A DNA stretch of 64,000 nt from Chloroflexota bacterium. Lineage in GTDB: Bacteria; Chloroflexota; Anaerolineae; Promineifilales; Promineifilaceae. A program made the position numbers and the translations under genes. Within the stretch, counting starts at the first letter, position 1, and each line of letters starts with the position of its first letter. The notes beneath the pieces were generated by a model. It was not told the origin of the DNA. It was given only the letters and a program-made list of their open reading frames with translations, and did no database searches. Of this stretch, positions 1-7,686 are shown in pieces. The stretch is from positions 89,306-153,305 of the forward strand of contig JAGOMA010000011.1 of NCBI GenBank assembly GCA_017993775.1. Reading direction: 5' to 3'.

Positions 1-120
1 TTGTTCCGGTACTCCAGCCAGGCGAGTTTGTGTTTTGGGGTAAAGTCATAATTAAGCGTGGTGTTTTAGCGTATGTTCATCAGCCGCAATTATACTTTAA
101 GGAATGAAAATTAAATAACA

Positions 121-164
121 TGTTCAGATTGGATCAATCTCAGAAGATTGGTCCAATCTGAACA
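121..164. repeat. Long hairpin, intergenic
   Basis: Two 19-base arms (TGTTCAGATTGGATCAATC and GATTGGTCCAATCTGAACA) flank a 6-base loop and pair except for one wobble. There is no T-run, so it is probably a dispersed hairpin repeat rather than a terminator. Confidence 0.6.
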
Positions 165-210
165 GGTAGAGTATTCAATTCTCGTTCCTCATCATCCTTG
201 AAAGTAAGCG

Positions 211-244
211 AAAAAGCCCCGCCGGATGTTGGGCGGGGCTTTTA
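211..244 (-). terminator. Rho-independent terminator of pnp
   Basis: G+C-rich stem AGCCCCGCC/GGCGGGGCT with an 8-base loop, with A-runs on the left and T-runs on the right, so it can work in both directions. It lies 35 bp past the pnp stop codon. Confidence 0.85.
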
Positions 245-278
245 TTGAGAATTTTTACTCGATATTCAAAGGCTGGGT

Positions 279-2501
279 TTAACGGCGCGGACCACGGGAA
301 CGGCCGTCACGCGAACCACCACCACCATCTCTCGAGCCACCACCACTGCGCCCGCGATTGCCGCCGCCGCCGCTGCGTGGATTGTCGCTGGCGCGCGCTT
401 CGTCCAGGCTCCACCCTTCCAACACGGCGCGGCGTGACAGCCGAACCTTGCCCTCAGGGCTGATATCCGTCACCATCACCATGACTTCGTCGCCCACCTT
501 GATGGCGTCTTCGACGTTGCGCAAATGATCGCTGGAAATTTGGGATATGTGGACCATGCCATCGGTGCCGGGAATAAATTCCACAAACGCGCCGAAATCG
601 GTGGTGCGGACCACTTTGCCGGTGTAAATCTGGCCCGGTTCTGGGGATTTAGTCATCGCGCCGATGGCCTCGACAGCCGCTTCGGCCTTCAGCCCATCCA
701 CGCCAGCCACAAAAATCGTGCCGTCTTCCTGGATGTCCACCGATACTTCATAGGTTTCTTCCAGGCTGCGGATGGTTGCGCCACCCTTGCCGATGACTGC
801 GCCAATTTTGTCGGGATCGATTTTGATGGTGAGCATACGCGGCGCAAAGGGGCTAAGCTCCTTACGCGGTTCGCTGATGGTGGCCATCATTGAATCTAGA
901 ATTTGCAGACGGCCGACGCGGGCTTGTTCCAGCGCCTGAGCCATTAATTCTTGGGTCAGGCCATCAATTTTGATGTCCATCTGAATGGCCGTGATGCCTT
1001 CGCTGGTCCCGGCGACCTTAAAGTCCATGTCGCCCAGGTGGTCTTCCATGCCCTGGATATCGGTCAGAACGGCGAATTTTGCGCCGTCGCTTACCAGACC
1101 CATGGCCACACCGGCAACCGGCCGTTTGATCGGCACGCCGCAGTCCATGAGCGCCAGAGTAGAGGCGCAGACGCTGGCCTGGCTGGTGGAGCCATTGGAA
1201 GACAAGACCTCGGAGACGACGCGGATGCTGTAGGGGAATTCATCTTCCGAAGGAATCATCGGGCGTAGGGCGTTGCCGGCCAGGGCGCCGTGGCCAATTT
1301 CGCGCCGTTTGGGGCCGCGCATGGGCCAGGTCTCGCCGGTGGAGAAAGGTGGGAAGTTGTAGTGGTGCATGTAGCGCAGGGTTTCTTCGGGCGAGAGGCC
1401 GTCCAATTTTTGCGCTTCGCGGGGTGTGCCCAGGGCCACGATGGAGAGTACCTGGGTTTGCCCACGGCGGAACAGGCCAGAGCCGTGCGCGCGCGGGCTG
1501 ATGCCGATCTCGGAGGATAACGGCCGTATCGTCGTATAATCACGGCCGTCCGGGCGAATGCCTTCGTACAAAATTTGGTGGCGTACGGCGTATTTCAGTT
1601 CGTTGGCAATTACTTCGCGGATGACGCCGGGATTGGGTGAATCTTCTTCCGCCAGGAAGCTGTTCACAACTTCTTCGCGCAGTTCGTCCATGGCAGCGTT
1701 ACGGCCGTCGCGGTCCGTAATGGTGGCGATGATGTCTTTGATGCGGCTGCCCAGGCGGGCTTTAACGGCCGTTTCAATTTCACTGTCAATGCTGGCCAGC
1801 GTTGGTTGGGCTTTTTCTTTGCCGATGGCGGCGCGCATTTCTTCCTGAATATCAATCAAGGGCTGCATCGCCTTGTGGCCAAACGCCAATGCCTCAACAA
1901 ACAAGTGTTCCGGCAGTTCGTCTGCGCCAGCTTCTACCATGATGATGGCGTCGCGGGTTCCGGCGATGCGCAGGTCCAGCTTGCTGGCTTCCATTTCGGG
2001 AATGGTGGGATTAACGACGAATTGATCGTTGATGTAAGCCACGCGCACAGCGGCCACCGGTCCATTCCAGGGTACGTCGGAAATGGTCAGCGCGGCGCTG
2101 GCGGCATTAACCGACATGATGTCCATGTGGTGCAGGCTGTCCGAAGACAAGGTGGTGACGATGACCTGGACTTCATTGCGCATGCCATCGGGGAATAACG
2201 GCCGTAACGGTCGGTCCGTCAGGCGCGATGTCAAAATAGCGTCCGTGGTGGGCTTACCCTCGCGGCGATAAAAACCACCGGGGATACGGCCGGCGGCGTA
2301 CATTTTTTCTTCGTAATCCACACTCAAAGGGAAGAAATCCAGCCCTTCGCGAACATTTTTAGACATGGTTGCTACGGCCAGCAACAGGCAGTCGCCGACA
2401 CGAATGGTGACAGCTCCCCCGGCCTGTTCGGCTAATTTACCGCTGGCAAAGGTAATGGTTTTACCGGCCACGGTTGTGGTAAAGGTATGATCAGGTAACA
2501 T
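279..2501 (-). CDS. pnp: Polynucleotide phosphorylase
   Basis: Cytosolic 3'-5' exoribonuclease and polymerase that degrades RNA phosphorolytically, normally part of the degradosome. The 740-residue product shows the family order: two RNase PH modules joined by a helical domain, then KH (IGKGGATIRSLEE) and S1 (GKVVRTTDFGAFVEF). It ends in an unusual Gly/Arg/Ser-rich tail (GGGGNRGRSGGG and on), likely RNA-binding. I place the start at 2501, because GGAGGT lies 9 bases upstream; a longer frame to 2564 has no such site. It is downstream of rpsO on the same strand, the classic rpsO-pnp arrangement. Several ACGGCCGT palindromes lie inside the gene. Confidence 0.97.
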   Translation of the reverse strand: MLPDHTFTTTVAGKTITFASGKLAEQAGGAVTIRVGDCLLLAVATMSKNVREGLDFFPLSVDYEEKMYAAGRIPGGFYRREGKPTTDAILTSRLTDRPLRPLFPDGMRNEVQVIVTTLSSDSLHHMDIMSVNAASAALTISDVPWNGPVAAVRVAYINDQFVVNPTIPEMEASKLDLRIAGTRDAIIMVEAGADELPEHLFVEALAFGHKAMQPLIDIQEEMRAAIGKEKAQPTLASIDSEIETAVKARLGSRIKDIIATITDRDGRNAAMDELREEVVNSFLAEEDSPNPGVIREVIANELKYAVRHQILYEGIRPDGRDYTTIRPLSSEIGISPRAHGSGLFRRGQTQVLSIVALGTPREAQKLDGLSPEETLRYMHHYNFPPFSTGETWPMRGPKRREIGHGALAGNALRPMIPSEDEFPYSIRVVSEVLSSNGSTSQASVCASTLALMDCGVPIKRPVAGVAMGLVSDGAKFAVLTDIQGMEDHLGDMDFKVAGTSEGITAIQMDIKIDGLTQELMAQALEQARVGRLQILDSMMATISEPRKELSPFAPRMLTIKIDPDKIGAVIGKGGATIRSLEETYEVSVDIQEDGTIFVAGVDGLKAEAAVEAIGAMTKSPEPGQIYTGKVVRTTDFGAFVEFIPGTDGMVHISQISSDHLRNVEDAIKVGDEVMVMVTDISPEGKVRLSRRAVLEGWSLDEARASDNPRSGGGGNRGRSGGGSRDGGGGSRDGRSRGPRR

Positions 2502-2639
2502 GTTATTTAAACCTCCAAAAACATCTCGGGTTGAATTAGATTGATTTTCAGCAGGCACTGACAAGCCGCCTCTGTTGAGGGCAAACTGGTTGCGACTGAA
2601 CAGCGAATCATGCAGACCGCTTGCTGTTTCTATTCAACC

Positions 2640-2782
2640 AATCAATAAGACGTTGAGACCGGGAGGTTAGGGACTGGGGACTGGCTCTTACCTGAGTCCA
2701 CTGGCTCAGTAAGGGACACTACCCAATTCCTAAACCTATCTCCCTGGCGTCAACAAAGTGGGGGCGAACACCGTTCGCCCCC
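2640..2782 (-). promoter_or_regulatory. rpsO-pnp intergenic hairpin
   Basis: Between rpsO and pnp is a perfect 10-bp stem (GGGGGCGAAC at 2760-2769, GTTCGCCCCC at 2773-2782) with a 3-base loop, not followed by a strong T-run. In many bacteria a hairpin here is an RNase III or attenuation site. A weaker stem lies at about 2689-2717. The role is inferred. Confidence 0.55.
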
Positions 2783-2800
2783 TGGATTATTTATAAATTT

Positions 2801-3070
2801 TTAACGGCGCAAGCCCAAACGCTTGATGATGGCGCGATACCGTTCTGGGTCTTTTTTGCGTAAATAGGCGAGCATCCGTCGACGCTTGCCGACGAGCTTC
2901 AGCAGCCCGCGCCGGGAGCTTTCGTCGTGCTTGTGGATTTTCAGATGCTCTTGCAATTGCTTGATACGCATATCAAACATGGCAATTTGCACCTCGGCTG
3001 AACCTGTGTCGCCCTCATGGACGCCAAACTCTTGAAAAATTTCGGCTTTTTCTGCCACTTCTAACGGCAT
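2801..3070 (-). CDS. rpsO: 30S ribosomal protein S15
   Basis: Primary 16S rRNA-binding protein of the small subunit. The 89-residue length is exactly the family norm. It carries the diagnostic [32 protein letters not shown] and [10 protein letters not shown] segments, split here only by short spacers. GGAGG lies about 10 bases before the ATG. It is the first gene of an rpsO-pnp unit driven by the promoter at 3151-3179. The 74-base leader has a GC-rich inverted repeat around an ACGGCCGT palindrome (about 3103-3120), a candidate for S15 autocontrol, though that is unproven. Confidence 0.98.
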   Translation of the reverse strand: MPLEVAEKAEIFQEFGVHEGDTGSAEVQIAMFDMRIKQLQEHLKIHKHDESSRRGLLKLVGKRRRMLAYLRKKDPERYRAIIKRLGLRR

Positions 3071-3150
3071 TTGGAATATCCTCCAATTATGAAATATGTA
3101 GCCCGACGGCCGTCGCGCCGAATAGCATCGTACTGTCGAGCCGAAGTAGA

Positions 3151-3179
3151 ATTATAACCCAGCCGGGGGCGCTTGCCAA
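3151..3179 (-). promoter_or_regulatory. Sigma70-type promoter of rpsO-pnp
   Basis: On the minus strand TTGGCA (3179-3174) and TATAAT (3156-3151) are separated by exactly 17 bases, a near-consensus promoter. Predicted transcription starts near 3144, giving a leader of about 74 bases. Confidence 0.8.
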
Positions 3180-3205
3180 AATTGGCCTGGTCCTGGTTGG
3201 TTTCT

Positions 3206-4966
3206 TCATGTGGGGCTAACTTTTTTTCGTGAAGGATGGGTCAGCCGCCAGAGGATGAGGAGGCTCAGGGCCAGCGCCACTGCCAGCAGCAACGGCCGTT
3301 TCCTGCCCCCATCGCCCTCTTCCGCCGCCGCCGCCAAATCGGCCTGTTTTGCCTTGGCCAGCAGCGCCCGCCAATCCGGGATCAGCGCCGCATCCGGTAC
3401 GCTGTAGCAGCCGCGCACCAGTGCCAGATACGCAGCCTGTTCGGATTGCCAACGGCCGTCATCCCACCCCAATTCCGTCTGGCAAATGGCCCGAATGCGC
3501 GGCAGCAGCGCCGCGCCGCCCTCCGGCAGCAGAATGCCCAGGCGTACCCGCCGCAGCAGCAAATCATCCAGATGGCTAATTGCCTCGGCGCGAGCCGCCC
3601 AGCGCAGCTCCGCCCACAACGTTTGCGTGCCGGGGATGATGTCCAGTTCGCCCGCCTGTGCGGCCGCAACCAGCGCCGGAGCAGCCGCGCCATAACGCCC
3701 CAGCAGACGGCGGCGTACTTCTTCCGGCAATAGTTCGCCGCCGGGCAAAGCCACGTTCACCGGATTGAGCACCGGCAAGTTGTCGGCCAATTCCGGCAAA
3801 TCAGGCAGCAGGTGGCGCACTTCTTTCAATGCATCCAGAGCAATCAGGCGAAAGGTGGTCATTTTGCCGCCGGTCACCGTCAGCAGGCCGCTTTCCACCC
3901 AAACCACGTGGTCGCGCGATTCGTCCGATGGGTCTTCTTTGCCGCTGCCAATCACCGGGCGCACGCCGGCAAAAGCGGCCACCACGTCGCCTAGGGTAAT
4001 GCCCAGCGAGGGGAATTGCGACTCCACGGCTGCCAGCAGGTAGGCGGTTTCGTCGGGGGAAATGCATGGTTCTTTGTCCAGCGTTCGGGCGTGGTCAACG
4101 TCGGTTGTGCCGACCAGGGTGACGCCTTCCCAGGGAAAAATCATGACCGGGCGCTGGTCAATTGGGTGCAAAAAACTGATGGCCTGGGCGACCGGCAGCC
4201 GCCAATTAGGGAAGACAAGGTGGCTGCCGCGCAACGGCCGTATCCTGGCTTCGCCGCCCACTTGTCCGCGCAGTTCGTCGGCCCAGGCGCCGGTGGCGCT
4301 GATGACCACGCGCGCAGTCACGTTGGCGGTTTGGTTGGTCAGTTGGTCGCGCAGGATCAGGCCGTGGACACGGCCGTTTTCATCGCGTAACAATTGCTCG
4401 GCGAGGACGTAGTTGACGGCCGTTGCCCCGTCGGCCACCGCTTCGGCAATCACCCGCAGCACCAATCGGGCGTCGTCGGTTTGGGCGTCGCCGTAGCGAA
4501 AGCCGCCTTTCAGACCGGCGGCGGTGAGGTGCGGGGCCAGCATTTGGAAATCGCGCGGGCTGTAGTAGCGGTGGCTCCATTGCAGCGCCAGCAGATCGTA
4601 CACCGTCAGCCCAGCGCGAAACACCAGGCGGCCCGTTTTGTCGCTTTTGTAGGTTGCCAGCAAAAAGCCCAGGGGGTCTATTAGCCCTGGTCCTTCTTCC
4701 AACAAGTGCTCCCGTTCCGACACGGAAGCGCGCGTCAGGCCGATTTTGCCTTCTTTGAGATAGCGCAGCCCGCCATGCACCAGCTTGGAGGAACGGCTGG
4801 ATGTGCCCCAGGCGAAATCTTTTTGCTCAACCAGCAGGGCGCGCAGCCCCAACCGCGCTGCCTCGCGTAAAATCCCCGCGCCGGTGATGCCGCCGCCGAC
4901 GATGAGAATGTCATACGGCCGTTCTACTTCCCGCCACACCTCTTCCCGCCAATTACCCATCCACAT
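3206..4966 (-). CDS. glpD: FAD-dependent glycerol-3-phosphate dehydrogenase
   Basis: Oxidises sn-glycerol-3-phosphate to dihydroxyacetone phosphate at the membrane, passing electrons to quinone. The N-terminus has a Rossmann FAD motif (DILIVGGGITGAG), followed by the GlpD signature WGTSSRSSKLVHGGLRYL, then the DAO core and DAO_C helical domain; total 586 residues. The start at 4966 is chosen because GCAGGAG precedes it. Oddly, the last 35 residues form a basic-flanked hydrophobic helix (LLLAVALALSLLILW), a C-terminal membrane anchor not usual in GlpD. It is the third gene after fadR and the AGPS-like gene, so probably co-transcribed and linked to phospholipid backbone metabolism. Confidence 0.93.
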   Translation of the reverse strand: MWMGNWREEVWREVERPYDILIVGGGITGAGILREAARLGLRALLVEQKDFAWGTSSRSSKLVHGGLRYLKEGKIGLTRASVSEREHLLEEGPGLIDPLGFLLATYKSDKTGRLVFRAGLTVYDLLALQWSHRYYSPRDFQMLAPHLTAAGLKGGFRYGDAQTDDARLVLRVIAEAVADGATAVNYVLAEQLLRDENGRVHGLILRDQLTNQTANVTARVVISATGAWADELRGQVGGEARIRPLRGSHLVFPNWRLPVAQAISFLHPIDQRPVMIFPWEGVTLVGTTDVDHARTLDKEPCISPDETAYLLAAVESQFPSLGITLGDVVAAFAGVRPVIGSGKEDPSDESRDHVVWVESGLLTVTGGKMTTFRLIALDALKEVRHLLPDLPELADNLPVLNPVNVALPGGELLPEEVRRRLLGRYGAAAPALVAAAQAGELDIIPGTQTLWAELRWAARAEAISHLDDLLLRRVRLGILLPEGGAALLPRIRAICQTELGWDDGRWQSEQAAYLALVRGCYSVPDAALIPDWRALLAKAKQADLAAAAEEGDGGRKRPLLLAVALALSLLILWRLTHPSRKKVSPT

Positions 4967-5078
4967 AGTGTCTCCTGCAAAAGAGAACGGGATGCGGATT
5001 TGCGCGGATGCGGTGGATAAATACGGATTTTTATTTCCGTTAAAACCCATCTTATCTGCGTTTTTCCGCGTTCCATTC

Positions 5079-6671
5079 CTAGGCTAAAAGTTTCCCAGGG
5101 TTCATCACCCCATACGGATCAAAGCGGCGCAGGGCGTCTTGCAAGACGGCCATGCCCAGTTCGCCCTTTTCGGCGGGCAGGTAGGATGCGTGGTCGGCGC
5201 CTACGCCGTGTTGGTGGCTGATGGTGCCCTGGTTGGCGACTACGGCCGTCGATCCCGCCGCTTTCAATTTGCGCCAACGCGCCAACAATGCTTCCGGATC
5301 GTTCGCCAGCCGGAATAAAAAGGTTGTATAAATGCTGGCCCCTGTCGCATAGACGTGCGACAAATGGGTAAAAACGTGTACCTTTTCGCCTTCATCGGCC
5401 AGAGCGGCGTGCAGCGCGGCTTCGATGTCGGCCAGGGTTTTATCGACTTTGGACCAGGGAACGGCCGTTTCCAGCGTATCCACCGCGTAGCCCATCTCCC
5501 ATAAGGTATTGCGCAAATAAGGCGTGTGGAACCGTCCTTTTATCCACTGTTTGCCGAAGGTTTGTCCCACGTGGATGCCGCCAAATTCTTTGGCCGCGTC
5601 AATGGCTGCCTTGCGTGCCATTTTTACCAGGGCGCTGCTGCCTGTGGCGCCAATCACCAGCATGACTTTGTTTTCGTCTACGCCGCGCAGCCCCAGGAGC
5701 GTTTCCAGGCCGCCAATAAGCCGTTCGTGCCCGGCCAGGGCGAGGGTGGTGGTGGTTTCTACGGCCGTGCTCAGCCGCAGCATGGAAACTGGCACGCCGA
5801 CTTGCATTATCTGGCGCACGGCCGTTTGCCCCTGGGCAAAATCGGCGAAAAACACGGCGTGGAATTCTTCGCTTTCTGGCAGTGGGCGGGCGCGCACGGT
5901 GGCTTCCGTCAGGATGCCCAGCCGCCCTTCGGAGCCGAGCACAAGCTGGCGCAAATCCGGCCCGGCGGCGGAAGCAGGATGCGGCAGCAGTTTCATGCTC
6001 CCGGCGGGTGATTCTAATGCGCCGCCGGCAAACAGGTCTTCGATACGGCCGTAACCCCGCGACTGCTGCCCGCTGGAGCGGGTGACCACCCAGCCGCCTA
6101 TGGACGACAATTCGAACGACTGCGGGTAATGGCCCAGCGTGCAGCCCTGAGCGCGCAGCTGCGCTTCCACATCTGGCCCCTGGGTGCCAGCGCCAAAAGT
6201 CGCCAGCAAGCTTTGCTGGTCGAAATGGCGCAGTTGGTTCAGCCGCCCCATGTCGATGGTTAGAACGGGTGCGCTGTCCGGCTGCGGGTTGATGTGGCCG
6301 ACGACGCTGGTCCCGCCGCCATAAGGGATGAGGCTGACTTCAGTGTCGATGGCGAACTGGATCAATTTGCGTACGTCGGCGTCGGTGGTGGGGAAGGCGA
6401 CGCCGTCTGGGAAGGCCGGGTAACGGCCGTAGCGCATGGCCACCCAATCAGGAAAACTTTGGCCGCAGGCGTGGCGCAGGCGTATTTCTGATTCTTGGTT
6501 GATCAGGCGGTGGGCTTTCAGGCGTGATGGCGGCACGCGGGCGACCACCTCGGCCAGGGCAGCGTCTTGTGGCGGCGTGCCTGGCCCGACGAGTTCGGTA
6601 AGAAAGGCCGCCGCTGAGGCTGGTAAAGGATACTCTGTCGTGGTGTCGCCCCATCCATTCCATCGTCTCAT
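5079..6671 (-). CDS. FAD-binding oxidase, alkyl-DHAP synthase-like
   Basis: Member of the VAO/FAD_binding_4 flavoprotein family, 530 residues. The FAD-binding PP-loop region is recognisable (LIPYGGGTSVVGH; SSIGGWVVTRSSGQQSRGYG), and the C-terminus ends with the family motif FDPYGVMNPGKLL. The layout (MRYGRYPAFPDGVAFP at the start, HTHLSH-like and HQHGVG segments late) matches alkyldihydroxyacetonephosphate synthase better than GlcD/D-lactate dehydrogenase. That enzyme replaces the acyl chain of acyl-DHAP by a fatty alcohol to start ether lipids. AAAAGGAG precedes the start at 6671. It lies between fadR and glpD, which supplies DHAP, a context that supports a lipid role. Substrate not provable from sequence. 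Confidence 0.8.
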   Translation of the reverse strand: MRRWNGWGDTTTEYPLPASAAAFLTELVGPGTPPQDAALAEVVARVPPSRLKAHRLINQESEIRLRHACGQSFPDWVAMRYGRYPAFPDGVAFPTTDADVRKLIQFAIDTEVSLIPYGGGTSVVGHINPQPDSAPVLTIDMGRLNQLRHFDQQSLLATFGAGTQGPDVEAQLRAQGCTLGHYPQSFELSSIGGWVVTRSSGQQSRGYGRIEDLFAGGALESPAGSMKLLPHPASAAGPDLRQLVLGSEGRLGILTEATVRARPLPESEEFHAVFFADFAQGQTAVRQIMQVGVPVSMLRLSTAVETTTTLALAGHERLIGGLETLLGLRGVDENKVMLVIGATGSSALVKMARKAAIDAAKEFGGIHVGQTFGKQWIKGRFHTPYLRNTLWEMGYAVDTLETAVPWSKVDKTLADIEAALHAALADEGEKVHVFTHLSHVYATGASIYTTFLFRLANDPEALLARWRKLKAAGSTAVVANQGTISHQHGVGADHASYLPAEKGELGMAVLQDALRRFDPYGVMNPGKLLA

Positions 6672-6773
6672 CTGTGGACTCCTTTTGTGGGATGCGGGTT
6701 CGTGCGGTTTGTTTGGATTTTTGCCAATCACATCAAAAAAATCCGCAATTATCCGTGCCCTGTTTCTTGTTCT

Positions 6774-7478
6774 TTATTCTTTCGCGCGTGCCCGCATGGT
6801 TTGCCAGAGCTGGATACTTTCGATCATGGTGGCGCGGGTCAGCGCCTCGGCGTGGTCGGCGTCGCCTTGTTGGGCGGCGGCATAGAGGTCGGCATAAAAG
6901 AGGCGCGAACGCGCGCGGGCTGCGCCGCTGGCAAAATAGAGGCGGGCTAGTTGTTCGTAGAAGCCGGTAAAGCCGTTTAGGATGAGGGTGTAGATGGCGT
7001 TGCCGGACTGGATGGTGAGGTGGCGGTGTAACTGCCAATCATAGGCGGCGTAGACGGCCGTGTCGTCTGCCAGCGTTAAATGATCGGCCAGGAAATCGGC
7101 CACGGCCGTGGCCGATTGGCTTACCGCCGCCCGCGTGTACGCTGGAGCCAGGTTTAGCCGCACCTCCAGCAGGTTGGTGATGAAGCCACGCGGCAAGTGG
7201 TCGGGGTATGCGACGAGGGCTTCTAGGACGTTGAGACCGCCATCTTGCCAGAAATTGTTAACGACGGTTGATTTGCCTTGCTGCACTGTCAGCCAGCCAT
7301 CGCGGGACAGCCGCTGGATGGTTTCGCGCAAAGTGGGGCGGGTGACGCCTAGCTGCTCGGCCAGGGTTCGTTCGCCCGGTAAGGCGGAACCCGGCGGAAA
7401 AGTGCCATCTAGAATGGCTTGGAGCAGGGATTGTTCGGCGTAATCATTTGGTTTTTGGGGTGAGGCCCAATTGTTCAT
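6774..7478 (-). CDS. fadR: FadR-type fatty-acid-responsive regulator
   Basis: GntR-family DNA-binding protein, 234 residues (E. coli FadR has 239). The N-terminal winged helix contains FPPGSALPGERTLAEQLGVT and RPTLRETIQRLSRDGWLTVQ, followed by GKSTVVNNFWQDGGLNVLEAL. These are almost the E. coli FadR sequence, not a generic GntR. The C-terminal all-helical acyl-CoA-binding domain is also FadR-like (ILNGFTGFYEQLARLYF). Family knowledge: DNA binding is released by long-chain acyl-CoA. It sits first in an operon with the AGPS-like gene and glpD, and its promoter carries a FadR-type operator, implying autoregulation. FadR outside Proteobacteria is uncommon, so transfer is possible. Confidence 0.9.
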   Translation of the reverse strand: MNNWASPQKPNDYAEQSLLQAILDGTFPPGSALPGERTLAEQLGVTRPTLRETIQRLSRDGWLTVQQGKSTVVNNFWQDGGLNVLEALVAYPDHLPRGFITNLLEVRLNLAPAYTRAAVSQSATAVADFLADHLTLADDTAVYAAYDWQLHRHLTIQSGNAIYTLILNGFTGFYEQLARLYFASGAARARSRLFYADLYAAAQQGDADHAEALTRATMIESIQLWQTMRARAKE

Positions 7479-7509
7479 AACAGATTTCCATTCGATCTGA
7501 ATTACTGGT

Positions 7510-7561
7510 AAGTGGTCTGACCAGTTAGGGGAAGTATGGCAGATTCCAGGGGCAGTGTCAA
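7510..7561 (-). promoter_or_regulatory. fadR promoter with FadR-type operator
   Basis: Minus-strand TTGACA (7561-7556) and CATACT (7538-7533) are separated by 17 bases. Six bases downstream lies the 17-bp near-palindrome AAGTGGTCTGACCAGTT (7510-7526, plus-strand reading). It has the TGGT-three bases-ACCA spacing of E. coli FadR sites. It would overlap the transcription start and precedes fadR by about 32 bp, a layout that fits autorepression. Confidence 0.8.
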
Positions 7562-7597
7562 GGGGGGAACTGCCGGGCGACGAAAGGAAGACAAATA

Positions 7598-7640
7598 AAA
7601 AACGGCCGTTTCCTCTTGTTGCGAAGAAACGGCCGTTTTA
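7598..7640 (-). terminator. Terminator built from two ACGGCCGT palindromes
   Basis: Arms AAAACGGCCGTTTC (to 7612) and GAAACGGCCGTTTT (from 7626) pair over a 13-base loop, and on the minus strand a T-rich run follows. It closes the lipoprotein gene at 7687. Each arm is itself a copy of the genome palindrome. Confidence 0.8.
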
Positions 7641-7643
7641 TGC

Positions 7644-7685
7644 ACAGCTTACAGCTTACAGCTTGTAGCTTGTATCCAACAGCTT
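7644..7685. repeat. Heptanucleotide tandem repeat (ACAGCTT)
   Basis: Consecutive 7-mers ACAGCTT x3, GTAGCTT, GTATCCA, ACAGCTT fill the gap between terminator and gene end. It resembles the short tandem heptamers of cyanobacteria and is one of several such tracts in the window. Confidence 0.75.
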
Positions 7686-7686
7686 A

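Larger units (their letters stand above)
1..278. other. Left-edge intergenic DNA
   Basis: No convincing gene. A short minus-strand open stretch runs off the left edge (positions 1-65) but has no start codon with a ribosome site. The segment contains a 44-bp hairpin and the pnp terminator, listed separately. Confidence 0.5.

Noticed and set aside
1..65. Partial minus-strand gene at the left edge
   Set aside because: Either lacks a start codon after an in-frame stop, or starts without a ribosome site and spans only 16 codons.
7510..7526. A second FadR operator elsewhere in the window, for example near the thiolase
   Set aside because: I found no other TGGT-N3-ACCA palindrome with matching flanks upstream of lipid genes in this window.
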